A DNA stretch of 11,260 nt from JBBIWA01 sp037439425. Its GTDB lineage: Bacteria; Acidobacteriota; Blastocatellia; RBC074. Below, one piece after another: positions 1-6,273 of this stretch. The stretch spans positions 1 through 11,260 of the forward strand of contig JBBIWA010000117.1 in NCBI GenBank assembly GCA_037439425.1, in the 5' to 3' direction. A program made the position numbers and the translations under genes. The notes under the pieces are model-generated. The model was not told where the DNA came from. It saw only the letters and a list, made by a program, of their open reading frames with translations, and made no database searches. Each line of letters starts with the position of its first letter. The stretch's first letter is position 1.

Positions 1-57
1 AGGATTTTCCGCAGGAGTCATTCAGCTCGCGCTGCGACGCGGGAGAGACGATCAAAC

Positions 58-133
58 CCTCACGAGCGCACGCTCGCGAGCGTGCAAGATTTTCAGCCCC
101 AATGAGCACGCAAGGATGCGTGCGCTCGTGAGG
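58..133. repeat. Inverted pair of palindromic repeats (REP/BIME-like)
   Basis: Bases 58-73 (CCTCACGAGCGCACGC) are exactly complementary to 118-133, so two copies of one unit face each other. Each copy also contains its own hairpin: 68-85 is a perfect 18-bp palindrome, and 106-112/117-123 form a 7-bp stem with a four-base loop. Two palindromic units in opposite orientation is the arrangement of REP pairs (BIMEs). No reading frame explains it. The family assignment is inference; the complementarity is read directly. Confidence 0.8.
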
Positions 134-183
134 ATTTTCGGAGAAGTCTTTCATGTCGTCACGGACGACGCCCTGAGATGATG

Positions 184-290
184 AAACCCTCACGAGCGCA
201 CGCTTGCGAGCGTGCTCAGTCTTCGGTAATAGTTTGCTCGACGAAGACCGGCACGCCGGAGGCGTGCCTACCCAGGATCTTCCGCAGGAG
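184..290. repeat. Composite palindromic repeat, left copy
   Basis: Bases 184-215 repeat 54-85 with one mismatch, including the near-palindrome at 198-215. Bases 251-267 form a second palindrome, GCACGCC-GGA-GGCGTGC. The stretch 209-290 aligns without gaps to 11057-11138, so the unit is dispersed. It ends in the AGGAG that serves as ribosome-binding site of the S9 peptidase gene. The upstream part, 131-184, resembles 11126-11176, including the shared string GACGCCCTGAGAT. Confidence 0.8.
286..290 (+). promoter_or_regulatory. Ribosome-binding site of the S9 peptidase gene, inside the repeat
   Basis: AGGAG stands seven bases before ATG 298. This decides the start: the in-frame ATG at 178 would put 40 repeat-encoded residues, without sense as a signal sequence, in front of a proper signal peptide. 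The same AGGAG sits at the matching place of the right-hand repeat copy (11134-11138), also shortly before an ATG. Confidence 0.75.
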
Positions 291-297
291 AAAGCAC

Positions 298-3267
298 ATG
301 AGTAGAAAGCGAGCTCTGCAGTCATTGGTGACAGGGTTGCAAATACGGCAGATATGGCTGATCGGCTGCGCCTTGGTTCTGGTGTGGGCTAATTTGACCC
401 CGGCTCAGCAGCCCGCAGAGAAACGGCCGCTGACTCATCAGGATTATGACAGTTGGCGCTCAATTCAAGGGACGCAATTATCCCGCGACGGGAAGTTTCT
501 CGCCTATGCGCTCATCCCACAAGATGGCGATGGCGAAATTGTCGTGCGCAATCTGGCCACGGGCGTCGAATGGCGCCATGGTCGCGGCTACCGCCCGCCA
601 GCGCCGCCACCTGATTTCTCGGACCCCACTGCGGCGACGACCTTCTTCAATCAGATAAACCGTCTGACGCGCCCTGCTTTCACCTCTGACAGCCGTTACC
701 TTATCTTCATGATTGAACCGACCAAAGCTGAAATCACCAGAGCTAGAAGAGAGAAAAAGAAGCCAGAAGAGATGCCGAAGAATGCGCTCGGCATTATGGA
801 TCTGGCCAGCGGTCAGGTGAGGCGCGTCGAGCGCGTCAAAAACTTCCAGGTGCCTGAAGAGGGCGCAGGCTACATCGCTTATCTGCTGGAGCCGAGGCCG
901 GAAGAGAAGAAAGCGGAAGGTACTGCTTCTGCCGCACCGGCGGAGCGAGCTGCTGCCCCGAGTGATCGCAGACAGCGCGGTAGAAAGCCAGACTACGGCA
1001 GTGATCTAGTGCTGCGAAATTTGGCAGATCAAAGCGAGCGCATCTTTGCCGATGTGCTGGAATACAGCTTCAGCAAAGACGCCCGGAGTCTGGTCTACGC
1101 TGTCTCATCAAAGAAGGAAGAAACAAACGGTGTTTACGTCGTTACACCTGGGACTGATACTGCAGCAGTAGGATTGCTCACGGGCAAAGGCAAATACACC
1201 AAACTCACCTGGGATGAAGAGCAGACTCAACTGGCCTTTCTCAGCGACCGCGACGAGGCAGCAGCTCAGCAACCCAGGTTCAAGCTCTATCACTGGAAGC
1301 GCGGCGCAGCGCAAGCGAACGAGATCGTTTCGACCGAAACGCCTAACTTCCGCTCGGGTTTTGTGATCAGCGACAAAGGCGCGATCACTTTTTCGCTCGA
1401 TGGCAGCAAGCTCTTCTTCGGAGTTGCACCTGCGCCCGAACCGGAAAAGAGCGAAGATGAAGAAGTGGGCGATGACGAGAAGGTGATCGTGGACTTGTGG
1501 CACTGGAAAGATGATTATATCCAGCCGATGCAGAAGGTGCGCGCTGAGCAGGAGCGCAATCGTTCTTACCGCGCGGTCTTTCATCTCCAGGAGAAGAGAT
1601 TCGTCCAGTTGGCTGATCAAACCATGGAAGGACTCAATCCGAGTAATGATGGCCGCTGGGCGCTGGGTGCTGATGACCGCCCGTATCGCCGACTGGTTGG
1701 TTACGACGCGAATTACTCAGACGTCTACTTGGTCAACACCGGTGATGGCAGCCGCAAACTGCTTCGGCAAAAACAGCAAGCCGGCCTCTCATGGTCGCCC
1801 AATGGCAAGTATGCGCTCTTCTATGACGGTAAGGATTGGAACGCCATTTCAATCCCTGAGGGCAGACTCGTCAATCTAACCCAAAATCTGGGCGTCAACT
1901 TCTGGCAAGAGGACCACGACTCGCCATCCACTGCGCCGCCTTACGGCAATGCAGGCTGGACTAGGGATGACAAATACGTACTACTTTATGATCAATACGA
2001 CATCTGGCAGGTGGCGCCCGACGGCAGCTCCGCGAAGAACCTCACCGATGGCGTGGGCCGCAAGGAGAAGATCGAGTTCCGTTACGTCCGTCTCGACCCA
2101 CAAGAGAGATGGATCGACCCGGCGAAGCCAATGCTGCTGCGCGCCGAACACGAACCGACGCGCGATACGGGTTTTTATCGCGATCGCATTGATGGTGGAT
2201 TACCAGAGAAGCTGATTATGGCTGCGAAGAATTTCAGCCAACCAATCAAGGCCAAGGATGCTGATGTGCTTGTGCTCACGGCTTCACGCTTCGATGAATT
2301 CCCCGATCTGCTCCTTACCAATTCCGACTTCAAAGACCTGAAGAAAGTCAGCAATGCTGGCGCGCAGAAGGAGAGATTCGTCTGGGGGAAGGCTGAACTC
2401 ATACGCTTCAAGAACACCGATGGCGTGCCCTTGAGCGCCATTTTGATCAAGCCAGAAAATTTCGACCCGCAGAAGAAGTACCCGCTGCTGGTTTACATCT
2501 ATGAACAGCTCTCTGCTGGCCTGCATCGTTTCATCAATCCCGCGCCGGGCACTTCGATCAATGCTTCCTACTATGCAAGCAACGGCTACTTGGTCTTGAT
2601 GCCTGACATCGTCTACACCATCGGCTACCCTGGACAGAGCGCGCTCAAATGCGTGCTGCCCGCCATTCAAGCTGTAGTTGATCAGGGCTTCGTCAACGAG
2701 AACGCGATCGGCATTCAAGGGCACAGTTGGGGCGGCTATCAGATCGCTTATATGATCACGCAGACCAATCGCTTCAGAGCTGCCGCTGCTGGCGCGCCGG
2801 TCTCGAACATGACGAGTGCCTACAGCGGCATCCGCTGGGAGAGCGGGTTGCCGCGCCAGTTCCAATACGAGCGCACACAGAGCCGCATCGGCGGCAGTTT
2901 GTGGGAATATCCGATGCGCTTTTTAGAGAATTCGCCCGTCTTCAGAGCCGATCGCGTACAAACGCCACTGCTTATGCTGCACAACGACAATGATGGCGCG
3001 GTGCCCTGGTATCAAGGCATCGAGTATTACCTGGCGTTGCGACGGCTTGGCAAAGAAGTCTACCTCTTCAACTACAATGGCGAAGCGCATGGCTTGCGCA
3101 AGCGCCAGAATCAGAAAGACTACACGCGGCGCATGCAGGAGTTCTTCGATCATTTCCTTAAAGGTGCGCCCAAACCGGAGTGGATGGAGAAAGGTATCCC
3201 GTATCTGGAGCGAGAGAAAGAGAAGTATCGAACGGTGAGCGATGCCAGAGGGAAAGCTCAGAACTGA
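298..3267 (+). CDS. Secreted S9 (prolyl oligopeptidase family) serine peptidase
   Basis: A 989-residue exported peptidase of clan SC, likely cleaving peptides in the periplasm or outside the cell. Residues 1-36 form a signal peptide: basic N-terminus (RKR), hydrophobic 19-31, likely cleavage after TPA (36). LIGC at 21-24 resembles a lipobox, but the hydrophobic stretch before it is too short to make a lipoprotein the first choice. A beta-propeller with PD40-like blades (for example SWSPNGKYALF) fills the N-terminal two thirds. It is interrupted by an Ala/Glu/Arg-rich low-complexity insert near 198-236 and an acidic stretch near 382-395. The C-terminal alpha/beta-hydrolase domain has the triad Ser810 (GHSWGG), Asp899 (NDGAVP) and His931 (GEAHGL). 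ATG 298 is chosen because AGGAG precedes it and the signal peptide begins there. Substrate is unknown. It ends in a terminator and faces the next gene, so it is probably monocistronic. Confidence 0.95.
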   Translation: MSRKRALQSLVTGLQIRQIWLIGCALVLVWANLTPAQQPAEKRPLTHQDYDSWRSIQGTQLSRDGKFLAYALIPQDGDGEIVVRNLATGVEWRHGRGYRPPAPPPDFSDPTAATTFFNQINRLTRPAFTSDSRYLIFMIEPTKAEITRARREKKKPEEMPKNALGIMDLASGQVRRVERVKNFQVPEEGAGYIAYLLEPRPEEKKAEGTASAAPAERAAAPSDRRQRGRKPDYGSDLVLRNLADQSERIFADVLEYSFSKDARSLVYAVSSKKEETNGVYVVTPGTDTAAVGLLTGKGKYTKLTWDEEQTQLAFLSDRDEAAAQQPRFKLYHWKRGAAQANEIVSTETPNFRSGFVISDKGAITFSLDGSKLFFGVAPAPEPEKSEDEEVGDDEKVIVDLWHWKDDYIQPMQKVRAEQERNRSYRAVFHLQEKRFVQLADQTMEGLNPSNDGRWALGADDRPYRRLVGYDANYSDVYLVNTGDGSRKLLRQKQQAGLSWSPNGKYALFYDGKDWNAISIPEGRLVNLTQNLGVNFWQEDHDSPSTAPPYGNAGWTRDDKYVLLYDQYDIWQVAPDGSSAKNLTDGVGRKEKIEFRYVRLDPQERWIDPAKPMLLRAEHEPTRDTGFYRDRIDGGLPEKLIMAAKNFSQPIKAKDADVLVLTASRFDEFPDLLLTNSDFKDLKKVSNAGAQKERFVWGKAELIRFKNTDGVPLSAILIKPENFDPQKKYPLLVYIYEQLSAGLHRFINPAPGTSINASYYASNGYLVLMPDIVYTIGYPGQSALKCVLPAIQAVVDQGFVNENAIGIQGHSWGGYQIAYMITQTNRFRAAAAGAPVSNMTSAYSGIRWESGLPRQFQYERTQSRIGGSLWEYPMRFLENSPVFRADRVQTPLLMLHNDNDGAVPWYQGIEYYLALRRLGKEVYLFNYNGEAHGLRKRQNQKDYTRRMQEFFDHFLKGAPKPEWMEKGIPYLEREKEKYRTVSDARGKAQN

Positions 3268-3287
3268 GGGCTATTGCTGGGATGCTT

Positions 3288-3323
3288 AAGGACGCCAGCA
3301 ATTCCATCCTGGCGTCCTTTTTA
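3288..3323 (+). terminator. Rho-independent terminator of the S9 peptidase gene
   Basis: An 11-bp perfect stem, AAGGACGCCAG (3288-3298) with CTGGCGTCCTT (3309-3319), a ten-base loop, and a T run at 3318-3322. It starts 20 bases after the stop codon and separates this gene from the convergent gene that ends at 3448. Confidence 0.92.
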
Positions 3324-3447
3324 TTTCTCCTGGATGCGCGCTGTGGGTAATGACAGGGGGTAAAGTCCTATCTACAATACCGCCGCCACCACTGGTGTAG
3401 AAGCTAATGGCATGCGCTCCCAGGTCTTCGGGGACTGTTCTTGCGGC

Positions 3448-3978
3448 TCAGTCCCGATGCCAATAGACGTGCGCCAGTTTGTTCTCGTGTGAGAAGTCGT
3501 AGCGCACTCGGCCGCTGAAGGCCTTCTCCAACGCGTGGCCGAGCCGCTGCGCCAGATGTTCAGTCGTGGTCGAGAGGGTGAGCCGCCCTCGCTCATCAAG
3601 TCCCCAATTCATAATCCTGGCCATCGGGTTATCTTCGGCAGCACGCTCGGCCTCATTGCGCAGGAGCCGCTCGACCTCTTCGCGGTGCGCCTCGAGGTAT
3701 GCGCCGTCGAGATGGACAAATCCGCTCGGGACACCCTCGCGCTGCCGCCAGCAGGCCGGGCAGATGGTCATAATTGGTGGGCGGTAGTGCAGATGCTTAG
3801 TCTCCTTCCGCTCAGCATCAGACTGCCTCCAGCGCCGGTCAGCGTAGACATCACCACACACCTCGCACACCGCTGGCTCCTTCGGGGCGCGTGGCGTGCG
3901 GTGGCGGCCCGCTTCGTGGTCGACCCGTTTGGTCCAGGCTTCGTTGGTGTATTTTTTATTGCTTTTACGACCGCCCAT
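3448..3978 (-). CDS. BCAM0308-family zinc-ribbon protein
   Basis: A 176-residue soluble protein. The N-terminus (1-35) is basic. Two CxxC pairs, Cys38/Cys41 (CEVCG) and Cys73/Cys76 (CPACW), should bind one zinc ion as a treble-clef or ribbon-type knuckle. The C-terminal half (about 85-176) is acidic helix followed by a small alpha/beta region. The layout, size and cysteine spacing match what I recall of BCAM0308-family proteins, found in stress clusters such as the B. cenocepacia lxa locus; biochemical function is unknown. The zinc ribbon is loosely like the N-terminus of the ribosome-export factor NMD3, which would suggest RNA or ribosome contact, but this is conjecture. It lies 142 bases downstream of the CBS gene on the same strand. 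Its ribosome-binding site is weak (AAGAG on the coding strand, about seven bases before ATG), so translation may be low or coupled to RNA structure. Confidence 0.83.
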   Translation of the reverse strand: MGGRKSNKKYTNEAWTKRVDHEAGRHRTPRAPKEPAVCEVCGDVYADRRWRQSDAERKETKHLHYRPPIMTICPACWRQREGVPSGFVHLDGAYLEAHREEVERLLRNEAERAAEDNPMARIMNWGLDERGRLTLSTTTEHLAQRLGHALEKAFSGRVRYDFSHENKLAHVYWHRD

Positions 3979-4003
3979 GGCTGCTCTTACACTATGACAA
4001 ACT

Positions 4004-4057
4004 GGATGGATAGAATGGAGGAATGAATGGAATGATAAAAAACCATTCTATCCATCC
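4004..4057. repeat. Perfect 15-bp inverted repeat between the CBS and BCAM0308-like genes
   Basis: GGATGGATAGAATGG at 4004-4018 is exactly complementary to 4043-4057. The 24-base loop is itself rich in GAATG-like repeats and ends in six A. On the minus strand it lies in the leader of the BCAM0308-like gene, 26 bases from its start codon. No T run follows the stem on either strand, so a simple terminator is unlikely; an operator, attenuator, RNA-processing stem or trace of a mobile element remains possible. Confidence 0.7.
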
Positions 4058-4120
4058 TTTGTGGACCAGTGCCTCCAAGTTCAAGGAGGCGGGAGTAGAC
4101 TGGCCTACGGTAAACCTCTT

Positions 4121-4597
4121 TCAGGCTTCTGCTGCTTTCGCCACTGCCGGGCGTTCACAAATCGCCTTGTAGGTGTTCACGACATCCTCGTAAGAGAGCT
4201 CAGGCAGGTGCCCACGCTTGCTCTCCTGGGCGTGAATCGCGGCATCATCAAGCGACAAGATACCTTGCAGGAGCCCATCGCGATTGATGACCGGGAGCCG
4301 CCGCACTCGCTCTTGTCCCATCTTTTCGAGCGCAAACTTAATGTCTTCGTCCAAGGTGCAAGAAACGACTCTCTCGGACATTACCTCGCCGACAGTGATT
4401 TCAGAGGCCAGTCGCCCCCTGGTGGCCACTGCGATGGCGATATCGCGGTCGGTGATCATTCCCTTCACTCGTCCCGCCTCATCCACCACAGGGAGCACCC
4501 CGCAATTGTGGTCCCACATCAGGCCTGCCGCAGCAGCCAGATTCTCTTCAGGCCGGCAGGATTTGACATTGCTGGTCATAATCTCTTGAACTCTCAT
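4121..4597 (-). CDS. Two-CBS-domain protein
   Basis: A 158-residue cytoplasmic protein made almost wholly of a CBS pair (Bateman module). CBS1 spans about 7-62 (VGEVMS-type entry MTSNVKSC, core VLPVVDEAGRVKGMITDRDI) and CBS2 about 72-124 (VMSERVVSC, core RRLPVINRDGLLQGILSLDD). Both carry the hydrophobic-G-x-(I/V)-(T/S)-x-x-D pattern that binds the ribose of adenine nucleotides in this family. No enzyme, channel or DNA-binding domain is attached, so it is likely a stand-alone adenylate-binding sensor; its partner cannot be told from sequence. The C-terminal 30 residues are an extra tail. ATG is preceded on the coding strand by AAGGAGG (complement of 4603-4609) with a five-base gap, a strong site. 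It is the first gene of a possible two-gene unit with the BCAM0308-like gene, though the 142-base gap could hold a separate promoter. Confidence 0.95.
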   Translation of the reverse strand: MRVQEIMTSNVKSCRPEENLAAAAGLMWDHNCGVLPVVDEAGRVKGMITDRDIAIAVATRGRLASEITVGEVMSERVVSCTLDEDIKFALEKMGQERVRRLPVINRDGLLQGILSLDDAAIHAQESKRGHLPELSYEDVVNTYKAICERPAVAKAAEA

Positions 4598-5043
4598 CTT
4601 CCCCTCCTTTAGTAAGTTAGCAGGTCGCTACCGCTGCGCTGTAGTGTTCACTCTTGATGCCAACACCGCGGTGTGATGGCCTCAAATAATTTTTGGGTCA
4701 GGCCTTGAGCCTGCGGTTGAGCCACCAGGTGAAACTTCGACAACTCGAAGGGGTGGCGGGAATGCTGCGCGCACAAACGCCGCACCGACTGCTTTGGCAA
4801 CCTGGTAAAGTAGCAAGCTTGTGATCAAGGGCGCCGAAGCAGCACAAGCGTCAACAACAGCTCGAAGATCCAGATCACCAGTGCGCCGCAGGCTGATCTC
4901 TTCGATTCAGAAATGCCATCCCCCTGGACTCACCGCGCCAAGGTAACTGCCAGCAGCGATTAACTGGTAAATCATTACTCCCCGACCTACAAGCGCCAGC
5001 TTAACTGCTCTTTTCTCAACCGCCTGCTCAATCAGAAACTTTT

Positions 5044-5077
5044 CACAGCTTGCTCTCTTAGGAGAAAGCAAGCTGTG
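5044..5077. repeat. Long hairpin in the intergenic region
   Basis: CACAGCTTGCT (5044-5054) pairs perfectly with AGCAAGCTGTG (5067-5077). After one C/A mismatch the pairing goes on (TCT with AGA), leaving a four-base loop. No T run follows on either strand, so it is not a typical terminator. Confidence 0.7.
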
Positions 5078-5321
5078 TGCCTTGGATTTGGCTCCCTCGC
5101 TACCTTCTACTGTTGGACTTCAGTTCAAAAGCGTTTCCTGGTAACGGGCAAAAATCTAATCGGGCATCGAGCAAGCTGGCAGTGTGGGAATCCTCTCGAT
5201 ACTGCGTGAACTTTCCCGCCTGAGTGGGCAAAAGATCACAGGAGCCCCCGCCTATATTCGCAATTCACGTTTCGCAATGTTCTTCGTGATCGGCATATGG
5301 TTTGCCAACCTCGATGTGGGA

Positions 5322-5372
5322 ACCCAATCCCGGTTGCTCTCCATCGATGGAGAGTAGCCGGGTCGTTTGGGT
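5322..5372 (+). promoter_or_regulatory. Large hairpin upstream of the first hsp20 gene
   Basis: The centre, 5337-5354, is a perfect 18-bp palindrome (CTCTCCATCGATGGAGAG). It is extended by CCCGGTTG (5329-5336) against TAGCCGGG (5355-5362), fully paired in RNA if two G-U pairs are allowed, and again by ACCCAA (5322-5327) against TTGGGT (5367-5372). It ends 113 bases before the ATG of the Hsp20 gene. It could be an operator, a structured leader or a terminator-like insulator; the sequence does not say which. Confidence 0.6.
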
Positions 5373-5485
5373 AATTATTGCACAGCAGAGCTGCGAGATC
5401 AGAAGTGGCGAAAGTTATTCGCCGTAAAGTCTGCTGCTCGCAAGTGCGCAGAGAATCACATCAGTTTTTCAAGGAGGAGAATGTT

Positions 5486-5974
5486 ATGGCCAACAAAACA
5501 GCCACTGCTGTGGCCCCGGCGAGGGCCTTTCGAGACCTCATGACGACGGACCCATTCCGCTACTTCCAGGAGAGATTCAATCGCCTCTTCGAGGAGACGT
5601 TTGGGCCGCTGGCGACCTTCCGCGAAGAGCCCTGGTCGCTTACCACCTGGTCGCCAGCTTGCGACATCTACGAGACCGACAACGAGATCGTCGTCAAGGC
5701 GGAGTTACCGGAGGTCAAGAAAGAGGACGTCCACGTCACGCTAGAGAACAACGTGCTCACCATTCGCGGCGAGCGCAAATTGGAGGAGAAGACCGAGCGG
5801 GAGAATTACCGCCGCGTCGAGCGCAGCTACGGCGAGTTCCTGCGCAGCTTCACGCTCCCGACCTCTATTGATCCAAACAAGATCAGCGCCGAGTTCAAAG
5901 ATGGAATGCTGCGCGTGATGCTGCCCAAGCGCGAAGAGGCCAGGCCGAAGCAGGTCGAAATCAAAGTGAAATAG
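5486..5974 (+). CDS. Hsp20 / alpha-crystallin family small heat-shock protein
   Basis: A 162-residue ATP-independent holdase that binds unfolding proteins in the cytoplasm and keeps them refoldable for DnaK/ClpB. Residues 1-55 are the variable, Phe-rich N-terminal arm (PFRYFQERFNRLFEETFG). The alpha-crystallin domain runs from about 56 to 150, with the family marker GMLRVMLPK at 140-148 and the beta-strand segment VERSYGEFLRSFTLP. The C-terminal tail is short and Lys-rich and lacks an obvious I-x-I motif, so oligomer assembly may be altered; in many bacterial class members VEIKVK-type ends are normal. Start: AAGGAGG (5471-5477) lies eight bases before ATG 5486, and the 36 in-frame residues upstream are not Hsp20-like. 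It stands alone, with a long structured upstream region and its own terminator. Confidence 0.97.
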   Translation: MANKTATAVAPARAFRDLMTTDPFRYFQERFNRLFEETFGPLATFREEPWSLTTWSPACDIYETDNEIVVKAELPEVKKEDVHVTLENNVLTIRGERKLEEKTERENYRRVERSYGEFLRSFTLPTSIDPNKISAEFKDGMLRVMLPKREEARPKQVEIKVK

Positions 5975-6013
5975 CTTTGCTAGGATGAGTTTGGGCAAAT
6001 CCATAATCTCCCG

Positions 6014-6053
6014 CCGCAGGCGAGACTCGCCTCGCCTGCGGCCAACTTTTATT
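6014..6053 (+). terminator. Probable terminator of the first hsp20 gene
   Basis: A perfect 10-bp GC-rich stem, CCGCAGGCGA (6014-6023) with TCGCCTGCGG (6032-6041), an eight-base loop, and TTTTATT at 6047-6053 after a five-base spacer. The spacer makes it less than ideal, but position and stem strength fit. Confidence 0.72.
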
Positions 6054-6273
6054 AAGGAGTCGTTTAGGTTATGCGAGGAGGCGCTGAGACAATGAAAAGT
6101 GCGATCTAAAGCCAACTGCCAGTTTGCCCAAGAGTAGCACCGCAAAGCACGTGGCAACAGAAGCACTACACGAGTCAGCGGCCAACTAGCCGCTTGGCCT
6201 GACATTTTCCGAGGAAGGCAACAGAAGCTACCAATTTAGAGTAGAAGGTAGAGTTATTGGAAGGATTAATGGC

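Larger units (their letters stand above)
4618..5485. other. Long intergenic stretch with hairpins and an interrupted frame
   Basis: There is no confident gene in these 868 bases. Seen: a perfect 12-bp palindrome ACACCGCGGTGT (4663-4674); an 11-bp hairpin (5044-5054 with 5067-5077); a large hairpin (5322-5372); a 6-bp hairpin GGCGAA/TTCGCC (5407-5423). On the minus strand one frame is open for 70 codons (5119-4910), meets TGA at 4907-4909, and continues in phase for 74 codons to TGA 4682-4684. I do not recognise the peptide. The stretch should hold the promoters of the CBS gene (leftward) and of the first hsp20 gene (rightward); I could not pick either with confidence. Confidence 0.5.

Noticed and set aside
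178..297. ATG 178 as start of the S9 peptidase gene (40 extra residues)
   Set aside because: The extra residues are the translation of the dispersed repeat; ATG 298 has AGGAG at seven bases and opens a signal peptide.
1..297. CRISPR array from repeated palindromes on the left edge
   Set aside because: Units differ in length and orientation, have no regular spacers, and recur 10.8 kb away.
5378..5485. Longer N-terminus for the first Hsp20
   Set aside because: The 36 residues are unlike Hsp20 arms, and AAGGAGG is placed for ATG 5486. They also run through leader hairpins.
6072..6110. Twelve-codon frame (MRGGAETMKSAI) after the first hsp20 terminator
   Set aside because: A purine-rich site precedes it, but it is too short and has no downstream gene on that strand to regulate.
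6177..6199. Terminator for glgP at AGCGGC/GCCGCT
   Set aside because: Two alternative short stems (also GGCCAA/TTGGCC) but no T run on the minus strand, and it lies about 75 bases past the stop.
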